Shown in pieces: positions 7,654-14,346 of a stretch of DNA of 18,047 nucleotides. Source of the DNA: DASYSL01 sp036003365 (GTDB lineage: Bacteria > Eisenbacteria > RBG-16-71-46 > DASYSL01); assembly GCA_036003365.1 (NCBI GenBank), contig DASYSL010000073.1:1-18047 (forward strand). Reading direction: 5' to 3'. The position numbers and the translations under genes are program-made. Under the pieces are notes generated by a model. It made no database searches and was not told where the DNA came from. It saw only the letters and a list, made by a program, of their open reading frames with translations. The stretch's first letter is position 1. Every line of letters begins with the position of its first letter.

Positions 7654-8430
7654 TCAACGCGGGCTCCCGGCGCGCGTCGCCCGCGCGATGGCGGCGAATC
7701 CTTGGGCTTCGAGCGAGGCGCCGCCGACCAGGGCGCCATCCACATCCGCTTCGGCCAGCAGATCGGCCGCGTTCTTGGCCGTGACGCTGCCGCCGTAGAG
7801 GATGCGCACGCGCCGACCGCCCTCGCCGAAGCCCTCGCCGAGCTTGGCGCGCAGGAGCGCGTGCACTTCCTGAGCCTGCGCGGGTGTGGCCGTGCGGCCG
7901 GTGCCGATCGCCCACACCGGCTCGTAGGCGACGAGCACGTGCGCGAGCGCGTCGGGCGGAAGTGCCAGCACGGCGGCTTCGAGCTGACGCTCGACCACGC
8001 GCGCGGTCTCGTCCTGCTCGCGCTCGTCGAGCGTCTCTCCCACGCACACGATGGGAATCAAACCGGCGGCGAGCGCGGCGCGCGCCTTCTTGGCCACCAG
8101 CTCATCCGACTCGCCGAAGAGGCGGCGGCGCTCCGAGTGGCCGACGATGACGTGCGAGCAGCCGGCCGAGCGCAGCATGTCGCCCGACACTTCGCCGGTG
8201 AACGCACCCTTGCTCTCGGGATGCAGATTCTGGCCGCCGAGACGCAGTGCCGTGCCGCCGAGCAGGAGCGACACCTCGGTGAGCGCGGTGAACGGCGGAC
8301 AGAGGACGATCTCGCAGGGCGGCGCGGGTCCGAGGGCCGCCATCAGATCGCGCGCCAGCGCCACCGCTTCGGGATTGGTCGCGTTCATCTTCCAGTTGCC
8401 GGCCACGACCGGCACGCGCGAGGCGTTCAA
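7654..8430 (-). CDS. tpiA: Triose-phosphate isomerase
   Basis: A 258-residue TIM-barrel enzyme interconverting dihydroxyacetone phosphate and glyceraldehyde 3-phosphate in the cytoplasm. All catalytic residues are present: N12 and K14 in GNWKMN, H98 in IVGHSERR, and E170 in AYEPVWAIGTG, followed by loop 6. The phosphate-binding YGGSV and GALVGGASL motifs follow. Length is normal. The frame starts at a TTG at 8430, which forms a TTGA overlap with the pgk stop codon and suggests translational coupling. A GTG at 8415 would remove five residues and has no visible ribosome-binding site. It is the fourth gene of the glycolytic run. Confidence 0.96.
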   Translation of the reverse strand: MNASRVPVVAGNWKMNATNPEAVALARDLMAALGPAPPCEIVLCPPFTALTEVSLLLGGTALRLGGQNLHPESKGAFTGEVSGDMLRSAGCSHVIVGHSERRRLFGESDELVAKKARAALAAGLIPIVCVGETLDEREQDETARVVERQLEAAVLALPPDALAHVLVAYEPVWAIGTGRTATPAQAQEVHALLRAKLGEGFGEGGRRVRILYGGSVTAKNAADLLAEADVDGALVGGASLEAQGFAAIARATRAGSPR

Positions 8431-9638
8431 GACGCCGCCTGGACGCGCGCGTCGAGCACACGGACGCCGGGAAGCGTCTTCCCTTCCAGGAACTCGAGCG
8501 AGGCGCCGCCACCGGTCGATACGTGGGTGATGCGCACGCCCACGCCGGCCTCGTGCACCGCGGCCACCGAATCACCGCCGCCCACGACGGTGTGCGCGCC
8601 GCGCTGGGTGGCGTCGGCCAGCGCCCGGGCCACCGCCAGCGTGCCGGCGGCGAAGCCGGGCACCTCGAAGATCCCCATGGGCCCGTTCCAGAGCGCCGTG
8701 CGAGCGCCCAGGAGCTCGGCGCGGAACCGCTCTTCCGCTTCCGGCCCGATGTCGACGCCGAGCAGGTCGTCGGGCACCGCACTCGCGGGCACGACGCGCG
8801 TCTCTCCGCCTTCGGGCGACGCCGCCGCGCGGCAATCGGGCGCCACGATCACCTTCACGCCCTTCTCGCGCGCGCGCGCGATGAAGCGCGTGGCGGCCTC
8901 GAGGCGGTCGGCCTCGAGAAGCGAACGACCGATGGCGCCGCCTTGCGCCTTCACGAACGTGAACATCATCCCGCCACCGATGAGAAACGTGTCGACGAGC
9001 CCCAGCAGATGCTCGAGCACGTCGATCTTGCCCGACACCTTGGCGCCGCCGATCACGGCCACGAAGGGATGCGCCGGCTGATCGAGCAGGGACCCGAGCG
9101 CGGTCAGCTCCTTCTGCATGAGGAAACCGGCGACCGCGGGCTTGAGTCGCTCGGGCACGCCCACCGTGGAGGCGTGCGCGCGATGCGCGGCGCCGAACGC
9201 GTCGTTCACGTAGGCATCGCCGAGTGCCGCCAGTCGTGCAGCCAGCCCCGGGTCGTTCTTCTCCTCGCCGGGATCGAAGCGCAGGTTCTCGAGCAGCATC
9301 AGCTGGCCCGGCCCGAGCGCCTTGGCCAAGCGCGCGCTCTCGGGGCCGCCCACATCGGGCGCCATGGGAACGTCCATGCGGGTCAGGCGAGCGAGCCGCC
9401 GCGCCACCGGGGCCAGCGAGGCGCCGGGCTCGGGTTTCCCCTTGGGGCGCCCGAGGTGCGACATGGCGATCACGGCCGCGCCCTTCGACAGCAGGTAGCG
9501 GATCGTGGGCAGCGTCTCGACGATGCGCGTGTCGTCGGCCACGTCGCCCTCGGAGCCGAGCGGCACGTTGAAATCGGCGCGCAGGAGCACGCGTTTGCCC
9601 TCGACCTCCAGATCGCGCACCGTGGCCTTGTCGAACAT
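8427..9638 (-). CDS. pgk: Phosphoglycerate kinase
   Basis: A 403-residue cytoplasmic kinase making ATP from 1,3-bisphosphoglycerate. The N-terminal substrate domain shows RADFNVPL (about 20-27), SHLGRPKG and LLENLRFDPGEEKND, and YVNDAFGAAHRAHAST. The C-terminal nucleotide domain shows VIGGAKVSGKI, LIGGGMMFTFV, LWNGPMGIFE and the phosphate-binding GGGDSVAAV. Length is typical. The ATG at 9638 is 15 bases after the gap stop codon, with a modest AAGAGA upstream. The 3' end overlaps the start of tpiA. Confidence 0.97.
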   Translation of the reverse strand: MFDKATVRDLEVEGKRVLLRADFNVPLGSEGDVADDTRIVETLPTIRYLLSKGAAVIAMSHLGRPKGKPEPGASLAPVARRLARLTRMDVPMAPDVGGPESARLAKALGPGQLMLLENLRFDPGEEKNDPGLAARLAALGDAYVNDAFGAAHRAHASTVGVPERLKPAVAGFLMQKELTALGSLLDQPAHPFVAVIGGAKVSGKIDVLEHLLGLVDTFLIGGGMMFTFVKAQGGAIGRSLLEADRLEAATRFIARAREKGVKVIVAPDCRAAASPEGGETRVVPASAVPDDLLGVDIGPEAEERFRAELLGARTALWNGPMGIFEVPGFAAGTLAVARALADATQRGAHTVVGGGDSVAAVHEAGVGVRITHVSTGGGASLEFLEGKTLPGVRVLDARVQAAS

Positions 9639-9653
9639 GGACGATTTCTCTTT

Positions 9654-10649
9654 CTAGAGGAGGCGCAACGCTTCCAGGAGCCGGTTCGAGAAGCCCCACT
9701 CGTTGTCGTACCAGCTGAACACCTTCACCAGGCGGTCCTGCGCGTTGGTCAGCTCGGCGTCGACGATGGCCGAGTGCGGGTTGCCGACGATGTCGGCGGA
9801 GACGACCGGGTCGGTGCAGTACTGCAGGATGCCCTCGAGCGGTCCTTGGGCCGCCGCTTGCAGGGCCGCGTTCACCGCCGCCTTGTCGGCCGGCTTGGAC
9901 AGCACGCACGTGATGTCGGAGATCGATCCGCACGGAATCGGCACGCGGATGGCCACCCCGTCCATCTTGCCGACGAGCTCGGGCAGCACGAGGCCGATCG
10001 CCTTGGCGGCACCGGTGCTCGTGGGGATGAGCGACATGGCCGCGGCCCGCGCCCGGCGCAAGTCCTTGTGCGGCAAATCGAGGATGCGCTGATCGTTGGT
10101 GTAGGCATGGATGGTGGTCAGCGTGCCGCGCTCGATGCCGAAGCTGTCGGCGAGCACCTTGAGCGGCGGCGCGAGACTGTTGGTGGTGCACGAGCCGATC
10201 GACACCACTTGATGCTTGCCCTTCTCGTACACGTTCTCGTTCACGCCGAGCACGAAGGTGGCGTCGGCGCCCTTGGCCGGGGCCGAGACGCAGACCACGC
10301 GCGCGCCCTGCTTCAGGTGCACGGCGGCGGCGTCGCGATCGGTGAAGAAACCCGTGCATTCGAGCACGACATCGACGCCGAGCTCCTTCCACGGAAGTTT
10401 TCCCGGGTCTCTCTCCTTGAGCACGCGGACCCTGGTGTCGCCGATGGCGAGCTCGTCGTCCTCGGCATGGACCGGCTCTTCCCACACGCCGTGCACCGAA
10501 TCGAAGCGGAAGAGATGGGCCAGCGTCTTGGCGTCGGTGAGGTCGTTCACGGCCACGAACTCGACGTCCTTCATGCCGCGGCGCCGCGCCGCGCGCATCA
10601 CCAGGCGACCGATGCGGCCGAATCCGTTCACGCCCACGCGAATGCTCAT
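9654..10649 (-). CDS. gap: Glyceraldehyde-3-phosphate dehydrogenase (type I, NAD-type)
   Basis: A 331-residue phosphorylating dehydrogenase. The N-terminal Rossmann motif is VGVNGFGRIGR (5-15). D36 in the VNDL motif favours NAD over NADP. The nucleophile is C154 in SIGSCTTNSLAP, and the catalytic histidine is H181 in TTIHAYTNDQ. The phosphate-binding STGAAKA and the C-terminal SWYDNEWGFSNR block are intact. Two positions flanking the active cysteine differ from the common S-N-A-S-C-T-T-N-C-L form. The ATG at 10649 has a strong AAGGGAG just upstream. It follows the phosphofructokinase by 37 bases. Confidence 0.97.
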   Translation of the reverse strand: MSIRVGVNGFGRIGRLVMRAARRRGMKDVEFVAVNDLTDAKTLAHLFRFDSVHGVWEEPVHAEDDELAIGDTRVRVLKERDPGKLPWKELGVDVVLECTGFFTDRDAAAVHLKQGARVVCVSAPAKGADATFVLGVNENVYEKGKHQVVSIGSCTTNSLAPPLKVLADSFGIERGTLTTIHAYTNDQRILDLPHKDLRRARAAAMSLIPTSTGAAKAIGLVLPELVGKMDGVAIRVPIPCGSISDITCVLSKPADKAAVNAALQAAAQGPLEGILQYCTDPVVSADIVGNPHSAIVDAELTNAQDRLVKVFSWYDNEWGFSNRLLEALRLL

Positions 10650-10686
10650 GTTCTCCCTTCCCCAGGCAGCGCGCGAGCGCGCCGCG

Positions 10687-11718
10687 TCACGAACCCTCTA
10701 GTCCTTGCACCACCTCGTAGAGTCCGGCGTCCACCGTCTTGAGCGCGGCCACGCCCGAGGCAAGCGGCACGGGGACGATGGCGGTGCCGCGCAGCGACAC
10801 CATCTGCCCGAACTCGCCCGCAGCCACGAGATCGGCGGCCGCGAACCCGAAGCGGCTGCCGAGCACGCGGTCGAAGGCGCTCGGCGAGCCGCCGCGCTGC
10901 ACATGGCCGAGCACCACCGAGCGCGTCTCGGCGCCCGTCGCCTTTTCGATGCGCGACGCCAGGTCTTCGCCCACACCGCCCAGGCGCACGTGCCCGAAGG
11001 CGTCGAGCGGCTTACCCTCTCCCGCCGCCGCACCGGCCGGCAGCTCCACGCCCTCGGCCACGACCACCAGACTGTAGCCCGCGCCCGACGCCTTGCGGCG
11101 CTTGACCGTCTCGCACACGCGCTCGACGTCGGCCGGATACTCGGGCAGGAGCGTGGCGTGTGCGCCCGAGGCGATGCCGACATGGGCGGCGATCCAGCCT
11201 GCATGGCGACCCATGACCTCGATCACGATCGTGCGGTGATGCGAGGCGGCGGTGGTGCGCACACGGTCCACGCACTCCATGGCGACGTTGACCGCCGAGT
11301 CGAAGCCGAAGGTGTAGTCGGTGGCGTTGAGATCGTTGTCGATGGTCTTGGGCACGCCGACCAGGTTGTAATTCTCCTGCGCCAGGCGATGGGCCACGCC
11401 GAGCGTGTCCTCGCCGCCCACGGCCACGAGCGCGTCCAAGCCCAGGCTCTTCCACTGCGCGCGCGCCGCCTCGATGTCCTCGGGCTTCTTGTACGGATTG
11501 GTGCGCGAGGTGCCGAGCACCGTGCCGCCCACGGAGACCAGGTCGCGCACGTCGGCGGGCGTGAGCGGGCGCGTGCGAGCGGCCACCAGGCCCTTCCAGC
11601 CGTCGAGGAGCCCGAGCACCTCGAAGCGGTGTTTCGCCACGCCGCGCAGGACGAAGGCGCGCAAGACGGCGTTCAGCCCGGGGCAGTCTCCTCCCCCGGT
11701 GAGAATCCCCACCTTCAT
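10687..11718 (-). CDS. Phosphofructokinase, predicted PPi-dependent
   Basis: A 343-residue PfkA-superfamily enzyme acting on fructose 6-phosphate / fructose 1,6-bisphosphate. The N-terminus is GILTGGGDCPGLNAV (4-18). The two residues that separate phosphate donors are GGEDT (D104, where ATP enzymes have G) and PKTIDND (K124, where ATP enzymes have G); the numbering happens to match E. coli PfkA. D127 is the catalytic base, and MGRHAGWIA and GHVQRGGSPSAFDR are present. Both donor residues are of the pyrophosphate type, so a reversible PPi-dependent enzyme is predicted. The frame is open to 11802, but the ATG at 11718 has AAGGGG seven bases upstream and starts the family's canonical N-terminus. 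Confidence 0.9.
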   Translation of the reverse strand: MKVGILTGGGDCPGLNAVLRAFVLRGVAKHRFEVLGLLDGWKGLVAARTRPLTPADVRDLVSVGGTVLGTSRTNPYKKPEDIEAARAQWKSLGLDALVAVGGEDTLGVAHRLAQENYNLVGVPKTIDNDLNATDYTFGFDSAVNVAMECVDRVRTTAASHHRTIVIEVMGRHAGWIAAHVGIASGAHATLLPEYPADVERVCETVKRRKASGAGYSLVVVAEGVELPAGAAAGEGKPLDAFGHVRLGGVGEDLASRIEKATGAETRSVVLGHVQRGGSPSAFDRVLGSRFGFAAADLVAAGEFGQMVSLRGTAIVPVPLASGVAALKTVDAGLYEVVQGLEGS

Positions 11719-11773
11719 GCGAAAGCCCCTTGGAAGGACGCGGATGAGGAAAGAAAAAGAAGTGCCAGGCGGC

Positions 11774-11802
11774 AGACTAGGGGCCGACGCGCCGCCGGTC
11801 AA
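11774..11802 (-). promoter_or_regulatory. Probable promoter of the glycolytic operon
   Basis: On the minus strand TTGACC (11802-11797, 5/6 to consensus) is followed after exactly 17 bases by TAGTCT (11779-11774, 3/6). It lies in the 108-bp gap between the GWxTD-domain gene and the phosphofructokinase, about 50 bases before the latter's ATG. The leader between them is pyrimidine-rich. The position at the head of the glycolytic run supports it. Confidence 0.45.
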
Positions 11803-11826
11803 GCGCGGCCAGGAGCGGGCGCTTCC

Positions 11827-13350
11827 TCAATCGTTCGTGTAGCGCAGGACGTAGTTGCCGTAGCCCTCTTCGTCGACAAACACGAAGATGCGGCGCATGG
11901 GCTTTCTCGGGCCCAGGTTCTTCGCCGCCGTGGCCGAGGGATTGCCGAGCAGATCGTAGGTCCAGACCTCGAAGGAGCGCATGTCGCCCCCCGGGCCGCG
12001 GCCCTTGAGCGGTACTGCCTGCTCGAAGCCTTCGGTGGCCGCGATCTCCTTGGCGATGTCGTCCACTTGGAGGCCATTGGTGGGCATGACCTCGCGGCGG
12101 ATCTCGCTCGGCTCGCCGTAGAGGATGTAGGTGCGACCGCGGTCGGAGTCCATGCCCTTCTCGATGCCCGCCGTGCCGAAGTTGCGGTTGGCGTAGTCGA
12201 CGCGGGCCTTGAACTGATCGCGCGCCTCGTTGGCGGCGGTGGACGGCGTGGGATCGCGACCCTTCCAGTAGGCGTCGAGATAGGCTTCCTGCTCCCCGGC
12301 CGTGAGGGCGGCGAAGTCGTCCTCCTGCGCCTGGTCGTCGAGCAGCAAATGAGCTTCGTCGAGGAGCTCGCGCGGGTCGCCCTCCCAGCTCGCTTCCTTC
12401 CACGCCACGTTGAAGCGCGTGCTGCGCGCCACGCGCTGAGCGCCCGCGGCCACCGCCACTTCCAGATCGTAGGCGCCGGCGGGCAGCGTGCTCACGTCGA
12501 AGGCCACCTGCCCCCACTGCGCGTCCGGCCGCGCGGTGTCGGGCTCGGCGGTGAGCAGCACCTTGCCCTGGGGATCGAGCACGCGCGCCGAGGTCACGAC
12601 CGTTTCATGGGCGGCCGCGGGCGCCAGCTCGTAATAGGCGCGCACGGTCGAGGCGAAGAGGCCGTAGGTGCGCGTCGGATTCGGGAGCACGTTGACGTCG
12701 GCGTGGGCAAAGGGTCCGCTGGTGGCACCCTTCCGGATCGACCAGGCCGGCTCGATCTCCGAGAGCGCGACGCCGGGTGCGCTCCAGTCGGGCACCAGCA
12801 CCGTGCCCTCGATCTTGCCCGTGTGGTGCGCCTTCTTGCCGATGTAGGCAAGGCCGACCTTCTGCGAGCGCAGGTCGGAGGCCTCGAGGCGGATCTCGCA
12901 CCATCCCGAGGGCAGGGTCACGGGAAGGAGCACGACGTGGCCGAGGCTGAAGCCCTTGGCGTCGCGCTCGGCGGCCGGCACCTCGAGGTCACGGTCGATC
13001 TCGAGCACGGTGCGGCCGCGCGCGTTCTTGCCACGCAGCTTGACGTGCACGGTCGCCGTGCCCGCATCCGCGCCCGCTGCCGAATCGGCGTAGACCAGCT
13101 CGTTCCCCGGCAACCGCAGATAGATCTCGCTGCGCGCCGGACCCGGGCGCGCCGAGAAGGAGGCGAAGTCGAAATAGAAGAGCAGGTCGCCGCTCGAGCG
13201 CACCGGCAGGTGCAGCGCCTGCTCGGCGCCCGCCGTGGCGCGCGCCTCATGCGCCAGAAGCACGACACCGGCAAGCCCGAGTGCCGTCACAAACACGAGG
13301 CCGCGTCCGAGTGCGACGGACGCGGCCTTGGTACGCGAGATCGAACCCAC
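11827..13350 (-). CDS. GWxTD-domain exported protein (variant motif)
   Basis: A 507-residue protein with a signal peptide at about residues 1-38 (FVTALGLAGVVLLAHEARA). A beta-rich N-terminal half follows (FYFDFASFSA near 60, then VHVKLRGKNARGRTVLEIDR). The C-terminal part resembles the GWxTD domain: YLDAYWKGRDPTPSTAANEA near 360, then DYANRNFG, and GMDSDRGRTYILYGEPSEI near 398, where G-M-D-S-D replaces the usual G-W-x-T-D. The end, about 465-507, is RRIFVFVDEEGYGNYVLRY. The family has no established function, though it recurs with surface and secretion genes in FCB-group bacteria. The start is a GTG at 13350 with GAAGGAGG nine bases upstream. It follows the PorV-like gene by 28 bases. Confidence 0.75.
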   Translation of the reverse strand: MGSISRTKAASVALGRGLVFVTALGLAGVVLLAHEARATAGAEQALHLPVRSSGDLLFYFDFASFSARPGPARSEIYLRLPGNELVYADSAAGADAGTATVHVKLRGKNARGRTVLEIDRDLEVPAAERDAKGFSLGHVVLLPVTLPSGWCEIRLEASDLRSQKVGLAYIGKKAHHTGKIEGTVLVPDWSAPGVALSEIEPAWSIRKGATSGPFAHADVNVLPNPTRTYGLFASTVRAYYELAPAAAHETVVTSARVLDPQGKVLLTAEPDTARPDAQWGQVAFDVSTLPAGAYDLEVAVAAGAQRVARSTRFNVAWKEASWEGDPRELLDEAHLLLDDQAQEDDFAALTAGEQEAYLDAYWKGRDPTPSTAANEARDQFKARVDYANRNFGTAGIEKGMDSDRGRTYILYGEPSEIRREVMPTNGLQVDDIAKEIAATEGFEQAVPLKGRGPGGDMRSFEVWTYDLLGNPSATAAKNLGPRKPMRRIFVFVDEEGYGNYVLRYTND

Positions 13351-13378
13351 GATGCCGAGCCTCCTTCGAGGCTTGCGA

Positions 13379-14329
13379 CTAGAACTTCAGGCTGAGGCTG
13401 ACGCGGTGCACCTCGCCCAGGTCGCCCATGTCCGTGAAGGCGTAATCGAGATCGGCCGCCGTGTGCAGCGTGCTGACCGGGAAGTGGACGCCCGCTCCCG
13501 CCGCCAGTCCCTCCGCGTCGTAGTTGATGTTGTACCCGCCGCGCAGGAAAAGGAAGTCCTTGTAGGCGTACTCGGCGCCCACGTTGGCGCGCTCGGAGTT
13601 GTCCGGCGGGTGGCTGAACTCGAACGAGCCCACGAGGTGATTCTCGTTGCTGTTCAGAACCTGGAACGACGTGCCCACCCGGAACACCGCCGGGATGCGC
13701 GCCTCGCGCTCGATGAACTGCACCTGCGAGCCGATGTTCTGGATTCCCATGCCGATCTTCATCCCCAGGGTGCCCACGTCATAGAGCGTGCCCAGGTCGA
13801 AGGTCACGGTGCTCTCCTTGAACTCGGCGAGCCCGAGCTGCACCAGGTTGGCGTTCACGCCGACGGTGAACTTGTCGGTCAGCGAGCGCGCGTAGGTGAG
13901 CCCGAAGGTCGAGTAGCCGGCGTCGAAGGTGAGGCCTGTGCCGTCCGGCCGATACGCGGTGCGCTCCGGCTCCTGGTCCATGGACAAGGACCGCGCATGC
14001 AGGGCCACCGCTCCCGGCAGCCCCTTCACGTGGAACACGATCGTCCCCTGATAGAACTTGAGGTCGGCCGGCCAGGTGGCGACGTTGCCAGCGATCGTCG
14101 TCTTGTCTTCCGCGAGCCGCGCGACGCCGGCGGGGTTCCAGAACACCGCGCTGGCATCGTCGGCCACGGCGACGAATGCGCCGCCCATGCCTTCGGCCCG
14201 GGCGCCGATCCCGATCTTCAAGAACTGGCCGTCGAACGTCCCGACCTTTTCGAAGATCTCCGCCGCCTGCGCGTGGCCCCATCCGGCCAGAAGGCCGACC
14301 AGGACCCAACCCGTCAATCGTCTCACCAT
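13379..14329 (-). CDS. PorV/PorQ-family outer-membrane protein
   Basis: A 316-residue predicted outer-membrane beta-barrel. A signal peptide covers about residues 1-24 (LTGWVLVGLLAGWGHAQA). The hallmark of the PorV/PorQ (UPF0164) family follows: FLKIGIGARAEGMGGAFVAV and DDASAVFWNPAGVA at about 39-71. Alternating beta strands fill the rest, and the C-terminus is RVSLSLKF, with the terminal Phe typical of outer-membrane barrels. PorV of type IX secretion carries substrates with C-terminal sorting domains at the cell surface. Here the gene lies 17 bases after a gene with such a domain. Whether it serves true type IX secretion is not shown in this window. The ATG at 14329 has AGGAGG four bases upstream; a longer frame to 14458 is antisense-like overlap and not used. 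Confidence 0.85.
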   Translation of the reverse strand: MVRRLTGWVLVGLLAGWGHAQAAEIFEKVGTFDGQFLKIGIGARAEGMGGAFVAVADDASAVFWNPAGVARLAEDKTTIAGNVATWPADLKFYQGTIVFHVKGLPGAVALHARSLSMDQEPERTAYRPDGTGLTFDAGYSTFGLTYARSLTDKFTVGVNANLVQLGLAEFKESTVTFDLGTLYDVGTLGMKIGMGIQNIGSQVQFIEREARIPAVFRVGTSFQVLNSNENHLVGSFEFSHPPDNSERANVGAEYAYKDFLFLRGGYNINYDAEGLAAGAGVHFPVSTLHTAADLDYAFTDMGDLGEVHRVSLSLKF

Positions 14330-14346
14330 CACTCCTCCTGGGCTGC

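Noticed and set aside
8523..10742. Plus-strand open frame of 739 codons and the minus-strand frame 8572-10485
   Set aside because: Both overlay pgk and gap, whose catalytic motifs are certain. Composition is that of frame shadows.
11801..11824. Inverted repeat AAGCGC...GCGCTT after the GWxTD gene as a terminator
   Set aside because: Only six base pairs, a 12-base loop and no following T-run; it overlaps the proposed -35 element. Too weak to call.
10705..13395. Plus-strand open frame of 896 codons
   Set aside because: It is antisense to the phosphofructokinase and the GWxTD gene, both with clear family motifs. Its product is His/Arg/Ala/Gly-rich with no domain, as expected of the complement of high-GC coding DNA.
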